From Desulfobacteraceae bacterium (GTDB lineage: Bacteria; Desulfobacterota; Desulfobacteria; Desulfobacterales; Desulfobacteraceae): a stretch of DNA of 13,372 bases. The notes below the pieces were generated by a model. That model ran no database searches. It saw nothing but the letters and a program-made list of their open reading frames with translations, and had not been told where the DNA came from. The DNA lies in assembly GCA_003354055.1 (NCBI GenBank), contig PIVQ01000127.1, positions 1 through 13,372 on the forward strand, read 5' to 3'. The position numbers were made by a program, and so were the translations under genes. Numbering within the stretch: position 1 is the stretch's first letter; every line of letters starts with the position of its first letter. This document shows, piece after piece, positions 1 to 8,800 of this stretch.

Positions 1-2348
1 TGGATGAAATTATTGACGGCCGGCGGGATTGTTTTCTCATCGCCACCTCAGACCAGGCCCATCGCTTTGATTCAGCCATTTACCGCCGTTTTGTGGAAAA
101 GGGCTGCATCATTGATATTTCAAAGTACTGGATGAACAAGGACAACCTTAAAAAAATCATCTTCCTGGAAATAAACCGGCACCAGATTCCCAGCAAATAC
201 ACCCCGGAATCAGAGGAACTGGACCATGCTGCAGAGCAGATTTACGAGATTTTTAAAGAGAGAAGCCTGAAGGTCAGTCCGGCCTATGTGAGAAAACTAA
301 TCGAATCCATTATCAATATCCGGGGGGATTTTATCGTTGAATTCTTAGACAACAGCATTCTGATCCGGTCGGCCTTCCAGTTGGTGGCCAAGAACGTCTA
401 CGGTGAACTTTACAACAAGGTGGTGGACCGCATGGACCGGAATGTCTCCTGGGAAGAGTATGTGGGAAACATTAAAGATAAATTCTCTGAGATGGCCAAC
501 AACTGCTTTAACTACGGGGTGAGCGAAGAAAAGGGGGTTGTTCTCACAGGTCCTCCGGGCAGCGGTAAAACCTTCCTGGTCAGAACCTGGCTTTCCTCTA
601 ATCTTAAAGTTCATGATATTGCCACTTCACCCTCAGCCCTACAGGATCCATCAAGTCCGGTCCACGGGGCGGTGTCAAACCTTGAAAAGGTCTATGATAT
701 TGCCAAAATGATTGCCCCGACGGTTATCTTTTTTGATGAGGGAGATGCCCTGGCACCCAAGCGCAGCGGCACCGGCGGCCAGCCATCCGATGCCCTGACC
801 AACAAATTTTTAAACATTATCGACGGTGAAATCCCCCTCAACAAGGTCTTTACCGTTTTGACCACCAACCGCCTGGATATTCTGGATCCGGCTCTGATCC
901 GGTCCAAACGCCTTAAAACCCTGGAAATATCAGGGCATATGCGGCAAAAAGATATCTTTGATATCATTAAAAAGCAATTTGACGATGTACCCCACAAACG
1001 GGAGTTTGAGGTGGAAAAAATAATAGAGACGGCCCAGGGTATCTGCAACACCCCTGCCGATTTCACCTCATTCACGGAAAAGGCCATTGCGCTATGCTCC
1101 ACAGAGTATAAGGTACTTCAAAAACTCCGGGACCTTGAGCAGTCCACCAAACAGGATAAGTGTGATTTTGTAAAACTGAATTTTAAAACCGTTTTAGGTA
1201 TTCTGGATTCGGTCAAGGCAGCGCCATTGCTGAAATCCAACATCAAGAACGATCTTTCCCACTTTGTCACGCACTATGACCAGATTCTGAATGCCGTGGC
1301 CCATATCAACTCGGAAAAAAACTATCCCTTAGTTGAAACCCATCTTGAATCAGCCAGACGGGAAATTTCCCAGAGTCCGGTACGCAAGGGCTCCATCCAG
1401 CTCAATGAGTTCCTGGAAACAGAACTGAGCCAGGAGCCTCAGGTGGGATTTATCATCGGGGTAGGTGCCAATGACATGACCGGCATGCTGCTTCCCATTG
1501 CCACCAGCCTTACAGGCCGGGTGGACAGAGAGCTCATTATTGTGACCGGTGCAGTCTCCTCTTCCGCTCCCAACACGGCCCAGCTGGACATGGCAGTCCA
1601 GATGACCAAGCAATCTGCCCAGGAAGCGTTGACCATGGTGAAAAACTATATCCAGGAGCTCTCTCCGGATATCAGCATCCCCTGGTTGTTCGGAGATTTT
1701 TTGAAACAATACTCCATCCACCACCAGCTGTTGTCAGCCTCTTACAATGTGGGCGGCCCATCGGCAGGCTATGCCCTGGCCCTGAACACCATGTCGGCTC
1801 TGCTGCGGATCCCGCTATGCATTGATTTCGGGATCACCGGCGCTCCCTGGACAAAAGGGGTAAGAAAAGATGAGGTGGGCGGTTCCGTCATAATCGGCGG
1901 CCATCGGAAAAAAACAGAAAAGGTCCTGCTTTATCTGAGACGTATGTTTATGCCCCTGCAGAACTACAAGGATCTGGAACCGGAATTTCTTATCGGCTAC
2001 TGGCAGCGGAAAAAGGATATCATTGCCGTGACCCACTTTGCAGATCTCATGCCCGAGGTCCTGTTTCTGGACGACGACCACAATGAGATGCGGGAAGATC
2101 TGATTGCAAAGCGGCTCACCTACAAGACTGAAAAATATTATGCCACCGACCGTACTGAAAACCTTAAGGAAGATATTATCGAGACCAAACGGAGGATGCG
2201 GGAGCGGGCGGAGCGAGAGATCTTGAGGCGGGTCAATGCCATCCGTATGTATCTTCTGGATCCGAACCGGGAAAAGTATATCTCCCATGAGCAGATTTTT
2301 ACTACTTATATGGAGAATTCGGTTTGTAAAATACCCGAAGGCCGATAG
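1..2348 (+). CDS. Tandem AAA+ ATPase fused to Lon-type (S16) protease, 5' end outside window
   Basis: The frame is open from the first full codon at position 3, so the GTG at 93 is an internal valine and the gene begins upstream. About 781 residues are visible. They open with the end of a first AAA+ module: a sensor-1-like ATSDQ and an arginine-finger-like YRRF. A second module of the p97/FtsH kind follows, with Walker A GPPGSGKT (549-572), Walker B VIFFDE (723-740), sensor 1 LTTN and RSKR in place of the usual RPGRF. After a helical linker comes a Lon S16 domain (about 1432-2060). Its catalytic serine is in GGPSAG (codon 1761-1763) and its probable catalytic lysine in GGHRKKTEK (codon 1911-1913). 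The tail is basic and probably helical. The expected role is ATP-driven unfolding and degradation of proteins, probably as a cytoplasmic ring. This differs from housekeeping LonA, which has a LAN domain and one AAA+ module. The domain calls are firm; the substrate and a specific name are unknown. Confidence 0.9.
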   Translation, partial: DEIIDGRRDCFLIATSDQAHRFDSAIYRRFVEKGCIIDISKYWMNKDNLKKIIFLEINRHQIPSKYTPESEELDHAAEQIYEIFKERSLKVSPAYVRKLIESIINIRGDFIVEFLDNSILIRSAFQLVAKNVYGELYNKVVDRMDRNVSWEEYVGNIKDKFSEMANNCFNYGVSEEKGVVLTGPPGSGKTFLVRTWLSSNLKVHDIATSPSALQDPSSPVHGAVSNLEKVYDIAKMIAPTVIFFDEGDALAPKRSGTGGQPSDALTNKFLNIIDGEIPLNKVFTVLTTNRLDILDPALIRSKRLKTLEISGHMRQKDIFDIIKKQFDDVPHKREFEVEKIIETAQGICNTPADFTSFTEKAIALCSTEYKVLQKLRDLEQSTKQDKCDFVKLNFKTVLGILDSVKAAPLLKSNIKNDLSHFVTHYDQILNAVAHINSEKNYPLVETHLESARREISQSPVRKGSIQLNEFLETELSQEPQVGFIIGVGANDMTGMLLPIATSLTGRVDRELIIVTGAVSSSAPNTAQLDMAVQMTKQSAQEALTMVKNYIQELSPDISIPWLFGDFLKQYSIHHQLLSASYNVGGPSAGYALALNTMSALLRIPLCIDFGITGAPWTKGVRKDEVGGSVIIGGHRKKTEKVLLYLRRMFMPLQNYKDLEPEFLIGYWQRKKDIIAVTHFADLMPEVLFLDDDHNEMREDLIAKRLTYKTEKYYATDRTENLKEDIIETKRRMRERAEREILRRVNAIRMYLLDPNREKYISHEQIFTTYMENSVCKIPEGR

Positions 2349-2368
2349 CATTGAATAAAATACACTTG

Positions 2369-2403
2369 AAAAGGGGGCTGGTATGTCATATCAGCCCCCT
2401 TTT
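2369..2403. terminator. Bidirectional intrinsic terminator between convergent genes
   Basis: A perfect 12-bp stem pairs 2369-2380 with 2392-2403 (AAAAGGGGGCTG with CAGCCCCCTTTT). Four further pairs, one of them G-T, reduce the loop to three bases at 2385-2387. Each strand ends the stem in a run of T, so the hairpin can stop the plus-strand protease gene, 20 bases after its stop codon, and also minus-strand transcription coming from the RHS operon. There is no long T tract beyond the stem, so efficiency is inferred. Confidence 0.8.
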
Positions 2404-2646
2404 ATCATTAAATTTTAAGCTTATGTTTTTTGAGAAAATGCCCGTCAGATCATAAGAAAAAAATCTATATGTGGTGCCCAGGACAAGGGTTTTGGCGTTT
2501 TACCACTACGATCTTCTCCAAAAGACCATATGTATTTGGGAAAACGCTCCAAAATGGTCGAAATCGTACGATCTGTAATTCGGCAAAAGGTACTACCAGA
2601 ATTTGGGCAGTCACAAATAAATTTCAAGGAATGTTCCTGGTCTCTA
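2404..2646. other. Stretch between convergent units, mostly without a firm gene
   Basis: These 243 bases lie between the terminator and the stop of the small membrane protein gene. The only minus-strand ORF of note is the weak 60-codon one listed separately. An imperfect inverted repeat is visible: TTTTGGCGTTTT at 2490-2501 against AAAACGCTCCAAAA at 2541-2554. There is also a direct repeat TACGATCT at 2507-2514 and 2567-2574. No insertion sequence ends, tRNA or promoter could be recognised. It may be a degraded remnant downstream of an RHS locus, a place where displaced tips and immunity genes often decay, but no homology was seen to prove this. Confidence 0.35.
2445..2627 (-). CDS. Possible small protein, 60 residues, unrecognised
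   Basis: This weak candidate lies 19 bases after the stop of the two-helix membrane protein, in another frame. It would start at TTG 2627, with an AGGA seven bases upstream as a modest ribosome binding site, and it ends just before the convergent terminator. The protein has three cysteines near its N-terminus (CDCPNSGSTFC) and an aromatic, basic middle (KYIWSFGEDRSGKTPK). It has no membrane segment and no family I know. It could be a third gene of the RHS operon, a remnant of an older immunity gene, or chance. An overlapping plus-strand ORF at 2430-2669 is less convincing because it lacks a good start context. Confidence 0.3.
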   Translation of the reverse strand: MKFICDCPNSGSTFCRITDRTISTILERFPKYIWSFGEDRSGKTPKPLSWAPHIDFFLMI

Positions 2647-2865
2647 TTACTGCAATCCGAAACCTATAACAAAAAGAAGAACTCCGATAAAAAATAAAAC
2701 AGCTGCAATCTTTGCAATTCTAATATCAATTGCCTCCAAATTGGATGAAGGGGATTTATGTGTTCCAAAAAATGTACTATTTCTTAAACCAATAATGCTA
2801 ACACAGACACAAGCTGCTATACAAAAAATCAAAGCTAACCAAAATACTATCTCGTATATCTGCAA
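2647..2865 (-). CDS. Small two-helix membrane protein, candidate immunity protein for the RHS tip
   Basis: This is a 72-residue protein with predicted membrane helices at about residues 6-27 and 50-71, joined by a polar loop containing RNSTFFGTHKSPSSN. The start is TTG at 2865; no ATG or GTG fits, and an AGGAG lies five bases upstream (2871-2875), so the start is well supported. It begins 30 bases after the RHS stop on the same strand, with no terminator between, so cotranscription is likely. A small gene directly behind an RHS tip is the usual place for the cognate immunity gene in polymorphic toxin loci. A membrane-embedded immunity protein would suit a toxin acting on the cytoplasmic membrane. 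The family is not recognised. The two-helix plan, with an FFG loop and a hydrophobic AAVLFF helix, faintly recalls SecG, but the signature is too weak to claim. That the gene is real is fairly safe; the immunity role is inference. Confidence 0.7.
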   Translation of the reverse strand: MQIYEIVFWLALIFCIAACVCVSIIGLRNSTFFGTHKSPSSNLEAIDIRIAKIAAVLFFIGVLLFVIGFGLQ

Positions 2866-2870
2866 AAGAA

Positions 2871-2875
2871 CTCCT
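2871..2875 (-). promoter_or_regulatory. Ribosome binding site deciding a TTG start
   Basis: On the minus strand AGGAG is followed by TTCTT and then TTG. This spacing of five bases fixes the start of the small membrane protein gene and indicates that it is translated independently, although it lies only 30 bases behind the RHS gene. Confidence 0.65.
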
Positions 2876-2895
2876 ATATTTTTATATAATAAACA

Positions 2896-5800
2896 TCAAT
2901 TAAATGCCCTTTGAATTGAATTACTCAGTCCTTGAGTAAAGTTTTGAATGGATGTTCCTAGTGATATCGGCGAGCCTAAACCCAGCCCAATATTTACGCT
3001 ACCACGACTTAACTCGGTGTTATAAGTAACCCCTAAATATTTACCCATGCCCATACTAACATTAACATCCTCACATGGCGTAGTTCTTGATTCAACAGGT
3101 GTGTCAAAAGTAAATTGGACTCCACCTCCAAAAACAGTTGTCGAAACATCAATGTTGGTTTTTGTGCTTGGGAACCAACCTTTATTAGAATCATAGGCTA
3201 CAGCAGAAAAATCTATGCCCATTAATGAACCGCCATATTTAACGCCCCACAATCCAAAAGGATCAATATAATTTATGGGGTTATTTAAGACATACCCATA
3301 CAAATTCGTATCCCCACCGGCAAACAGAATGGGGTCTTTTGCTGTCCATTTGCCGATTTCTGGCATGTAGTCACGGTGGCCGAAGCGGACGAGGTCTGTG
3401 TCGTGGTCATGTAGGCCGCCGGCAAAACCAAAGGGAACCGTAAAGGACTCAACACTGTCACTGATTACATTACCGAAGGTATCATAGTCAATACGCTTGA
3501 CAGTATTTCCCGCGCTATTTGTGACCAGCCTCAGGGAGCCGACCTGGTCGTAGGTGAGATAATAGGTACAGCCGCCCATCTCCATGGCATAGGGCATTCG
3601 GCCATCAGCGTAGATGAAGCGCTGATAGAGGTTACCGCTGCCGTCGTAGACGGCCAGAAGGGTGGTCAGGCCGGACCAAAGGTATTTTTCCTCAACAGTG
3701 CCGTTAACGCTTTTAGCGATGCGTCGGCCTGAAGGATCATTGGTATAAATGATCGCCGTTCCATCGGAAAGAGCCACGCGCATCAGTTCCCATGTGGAGG
3801 AATAGACATATTCAGTGGTTTCTGATCCGTCCGTTCTGCTGCTGAGACGGTCATCAGAGTCAAAGGCATATTGAACAGTTCCTGCCGTAACAATATGGTC
3901 CTCATCGGAATAGCTGAAAGTTCTTCCCGCTATACCCCGCAGGCTGTTCATCTCATAGGTTCGGTTGCCGTTATTGTCGTACCTATATTCTTCAGCAAGG
4001 GTGCCGTCGGTGGTGACGGTGAGCAGCTGCCCCTTTTCATCATAGGTGTAGTCAATATCGGCGGTTGTCCCTTCTATGGTTTCGGTCTTGCCGGTGATTT
4101 CACCATTATCGTTTCGTGCCAGTGTAAGGCTAAAGACATTGCTGCTTGAAATCGAGAGGTCATAGGCGCTGACTTCACCGAAACCGTTAAAAGACCGTGT
4201 TAAGGAAAATGCGCTGTCGGACACGGATTCCGGCAGGCCGTTGCCGGTATTGCGGCCAATGGAAAATATGCCTGATGATGTCAGCAGCCCGTCGTTGTCA
4301 TAGCTTAAGGTTTCAGTGCCGCCTGCATAGGTTATGGAAGTGGCCCGGAAATCATCATTGTATTCAAGGCCGATGTCCTGGTTAAGGGTACCCGACTGGC
4401 TGACGGATGTGATCAGGGTGCCGTCATAACCGTAGGAAAGCACTTCGCTGCCCCGCGTGACCGATGAAACCAGATCCATACAGCCGTAGGTATAGTCGGT
4501 TGTCCATTCATCGGTGACGGTCTGGCTGAGCCTGCCGTAGGAATAGGTATTGGTGATGGTTTTACCGGACGGCAGGCCGATACCGGTGAGTTTTCGTTCC
4601 GCATCATAGCTGTAGGTGGTGACGCTGTTCAGGGGGCTTATAACGCTTGAGAGCTTGTTCACACCGTTATATTCAAAGGTGTTGTCAGCCGGGACCGGCG
4701 TGGTCAGCACCGTCATATTGCCTTTTTCATCGTACTGAAACCCGATAACGGAGTAATCCGGATTTTCGATAAGGGTTACCCGGTCAAGCAGATCGTAGCT
4801 GTAGCTGGTGGTGCGGCCGAGGGGATCGGCAACGGATTCCAGATTGCCCCGTGAATTGTAGCCATAGGATGCTGTGCGGCTCCCGGATGTGACCGAAGTC
4901 ATCCGGCCGTAATCGTCATAATCGTATTCAATGGCATTCAGGCCGGTGACCTGGCTCTCGGTTGTCAGCAGAGTGTCGGGGTCGAATATGCTGGTGGCTG
5001 TTCTGCTTTCCGGGCTGGTAACCGTGGTGGTGCCGGTGAGGTAATTGCTTTCCACCGTTGTTGCGGCGCCATTCTGGTCAATGGTTGTGGTGGCTGTTTC
5101 TGTAAAACTGTCATCATCTTCCTGGTAGGTTTTTGCAAGGCTTACCACATTCATCAAACCCGATGGCATTGCAGTTACTATGGTTTCCGGTATCTTTTGT
5201 TTTGATTTGCCGTCGATGGTAAAGGTGGTCTTTGTTGTCACGCTGCAGGACTCCACGGATTCATCGAGGTTTTGATTTTCCAGAACATAGGTCCGGGTAT
5301 TGCCGCCGGGATAGGTGGTCACGGATTTATAGGAATCGTCTGACACATCGGTATCCAGGTGGGTCGTGGCGTTGTTTTCACCACTGGTAACCGTGGACAA
5401 TGCAGAGCCGTCGTCATAGGTTTCCTTTTCAAATGTCCAGGTGCCGTTTTCCGGATCCGTGGTGCTGATCACCCTGCCGTTTTCATCAAATGCATGGGTA
5501 GAGGTCAGGCTTCTTGGATCGGTCATGTCGGTCATGAGACCGTCACTGGTATAGCCAAAACCGTAACTGCTGCTGTCTTCGAAGAGGATGTCGGTCAGGT
5601 TGCCGTCGCCGTCAACGGTCAACTCGGTCTTCTGGCCGAATGGGGCGGTGATTGCCGTCGGATTACCGTCTTCATCCCGGTCAATGGTAATGGTATTACC
5701 GAACCGATCCGCGATGGAGGTCAACCGGTTGTCATCATCATAGTTAAAGGTTGTGAGGGTTGTGCCGGTGTGCATATCAACAGTGCTCATATGATAGCCG

Positions 5801-8800
5801 GCTGATGAGAAGATATGGGCGGTATTGTCTGTTTCACTGACATAATATTCTCCTTCTCCCTCATCAAGGCCTAATGCCTCTGCCAGAGGAGTAGGCTGGA
5901 CTTTGCGGATTACGTGATTATTCCAATCAGCAATATAAATATTTCCCGAGGCATCAAATGCAAAACCCGATGGATGAGAAAACTTAGCCTCTGTTGCCGG
6001 TCCATTATCGCCCGCATAGCCATAGCTGCCTGTACCTGCCACTGTGGTAATAATACCGCTGGTGTCTACTTTGCGGATTACTTCATTATACGCGTCAGCA
6101 ATATACATATTGCCTGAGGCATCAAATGCAACATCCGATGGCCAAAAAAACTTAGCCTCTGTTGCCGGTCCATTATCGCCCGAATATCCATCACTGCCTG
6201 TACCTGCCACTGTGGTAATAATACCGCTGGTGTCTACTTTGCGGATTACGTGATTATATCTGTCAGCAATATACATATTGCCCGAGGCATCAAAAGCAAC
6301 ATCCGTTGGGTAATTGAACTGAGCCTCTGTTGCCGGGCCATTATCGCCCGAATATCCAGCGCTGCCTGTACCTGCCACTGTGGTAATAATACCGCTGGTG
6401 TCTACTTTGCGGATTACGTGATTACGGTAATCAGCAATATACATATTTCCCGAGGCATCAAAAGCAACATCCATCGAATTATCTAACTCGGCCTCTGTTG
6501 CCGGGCCATTATCGCCCGAATATCCAGCGCTGCCGGTACCTGCCACTGTGGTAATAATACCGCTGGTGTCTACTTTGCGGATTACGTCATTATACCAATC
6601 AGCAATATACATATTTCCCGAGGCATCAAAAGCAACATTCCATGGATAATATAACTGAGCCTCTGTTGCCGGGCCATTATCGCCCGAATATCCAGCGCTG
6701 CCGGTACCTGCCACTGTGGTAATAATACCGCTGGTGTCTACTTTGCGGATTACGTGATTACCTCTGTCAGCAATATACATATTGCCCGAGGCATCAAAAG
6801 CAACACTACATAGACTCTTTAGCTGAGCCTCTTTTGCCGGGCCATTATCGCCCGAATATCCAGCGCTGCCCGTACCTACCACAGTAGTGATCATATTAAG
6901 CCCACGAGCCGAGGCCGACTCGGTTGTACCGTTCCCTCTATAGAGCACATCACCCTGAATCAACCGGTGGTGATTTGAAAGGCTCCAGCCATTGCCGAAA
7001 TTTGTATCCACTTCGCTTAAAAAAGGCACTTTTGAAGATTTCCAGGAAATCACTTCCTGGCGCGCCCCGATAGCTGTGATGCTGTCACCTGCCTGAGAAA
7101 AGGCCTGATCAAAGCTATTCCCCGGACTGTAATAGACCGCCCCATAAACAAAACCGATACTGATAGTTCCGGTGATCTCTCCTTCCACCCGGTTGCCCAG
7201 CAGGTCCAGGCTGTCCCAGGTAAACTCGACGCTCTGGTTGGCTTCGGCCGGGAGCTCTTCTGAAAAGGTTCTGCCGGCCACTTTCAGCTTTACTATAATT
7301 GACTCAAGAGAGTCCGGGATCGTATCGCCACTTGCCGGAATGGTAACCGTATGTCCGTCAAATCCCTCTACTCTGTTGGAGGCGTAGTGCAGTGTGAGGC
7401 CTGTTCCAGGAACCGGGATATCTTCATGGAAGGCCCGTTTTTTATTTTCCACGTAAGAGTTCGATTGAGTGCAGTCTTCGTCTTCACAACCTTCATCGGT
7501 GGTGGCCTCGTCACCATTAGGAACAGTTGCATCATCCGGTGGGCCATAGGGCCAGTTGCAGTCCCAGGGAGTAAAGTGATAGACCTCGAATCTCCAGAAG
7601 GTGCTGTCCGGCTGATAGCGGGTGGTATCGGTGAGGCCGGACACTTCATCGGAATAGCTTCCACTGCCGTCAAGATCATCGGCCACACCATCACCGGTGG
7701 CGTCAAGGGCATCAACGGTGCCGTCATAGTCAGTGTCCAGCAACCTGACCACGATCCCATTATCCGAGGGGACCCACTGTGCTTTATCGCGGTCATAGTA
7801 ACCCACGGGAACGGCGGAGCCCGCATCAAAACCCAGGAAGTTGTCCACCCAGACCGTTACCGCTTTTTCAAAACGTACCCGCTCGGCGCCGTCCGCCTGA
7901 AGCTCGGTGCAATAGGTGTAGGCCGAGTTTGCCGGCAATTCGGAGGGCATGGAATCCTGGGTGGTAAACTCTGTTGCACGCACCGTGAAGGCGGTAAGTT
8001 GCTGTACGTCGTTGCCGTCTTCATCCTGAAGATAGGCCTGGTTGTCTCCGATGAAAACCATGGTGGCGGTGCGGCTGCCAAAGTCATCGGTGACTTCAGT
8101 GGCCGTATGGGTAATGATGGTATCATAGTTTCCGTCAAAAACGACTTCGGTTTCGGCGGTATCCTCGGTCAGCATCTGGACGGCATCGGTGATGGCATAG
8201 CCGTTCCATCCGACATCGATCTTACGATGGACCGTGATATAGCCGGATTTTGTGTAGATCACCGTCAGATATCTGCCGCCTTCAACGGGAATGCTAAACG
8301 TACCGTCATCATCGGTGACGGCTGTCCCATAATCAAGGTGATCGTGAACGGTGATGGATACATCACTGATGGGATTTCCGGATATATCTTTAACACTGCC
8401 GGTGATAATCGAAAAACGATCTTCATCGTAAGCATCAATTGTGGCGTCCTGAGGAGTGACATCGTTGTACTGGGAGCCGAAAGTGCCTTCGGCCTGGTCT
8501 TCAGTACTGCCGTAGACATAGACCGTAACCGATGTACTCACTGTGCCGGCTGATCCGGTACAGCTGAGGGTATAGGTGGTGGTGTTTTCCGGCGTGACCG
8601 TTTGCGACCCGGATAAATCCACCGAGCCGATACCGTTGTCGATGTTGGCTGAATCAATATTTATCGAACTCCATGTAAGAACAGTTGATTCTCCCGAACT
8701 GATGGCTGTAGGAGCCGCAGAAATGGAAACCACGGGCTCTTCTGTGACAGAAACCGTAACGGTGGCAGATGCGGTGCCGCCGGCTCCCGTCGCTGTAACG

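Noticed and set aside
93..95. GTG as the start of the AAA/Lon gene
   Set aside because: The frame is open to the window edge and encodes AAA+ sensor and arginine-finger motifs upstream of this codon, so it is internal.
692..1102. A 136-codon minus-strand ORF inside the AAA/Lon gene
   Set aside because: It is antisense to the Walker B and sensor region of the plus-strand gene and has no recognisable motif.
2430..2669. A 79-codon plus-strand ORF after the protease gene
   Set aside because: It lies beyond the terminator, lacks a clear ribosome binding site, overlaps the end of the small membrane protein gene and shows no family features.
2647..2865. Calling the two-helix membrane protein SecG
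   Set aside because: Size and topology fit, but the glycine- and serine-rich loop and other typical SecG residues are not clear, and the position behind an RHS tip suggests another role.
5359..5805. A 148-codon plus-strand ORF opposite the YD repeats
   Set aside because: The minus-strand frame reads clear YD repeats here; the antisense frame has low-complexity, repeat-derived composition.
5887..6900. A possible CRISPR or satellite array because of the regular 168-base period
   Set aside because: Units are in frame, multiples of three, without spacers, and encode NHL blades.
7351..8553. A 400-codon plus-strand ORF opposite the RHS gene
   Set aside because: It lies antisense to well-defined Ig, carboxypeptidase-regulatory and plug-like segments, has no domain I recognise, and is explained by the GC bias of the coding strand.
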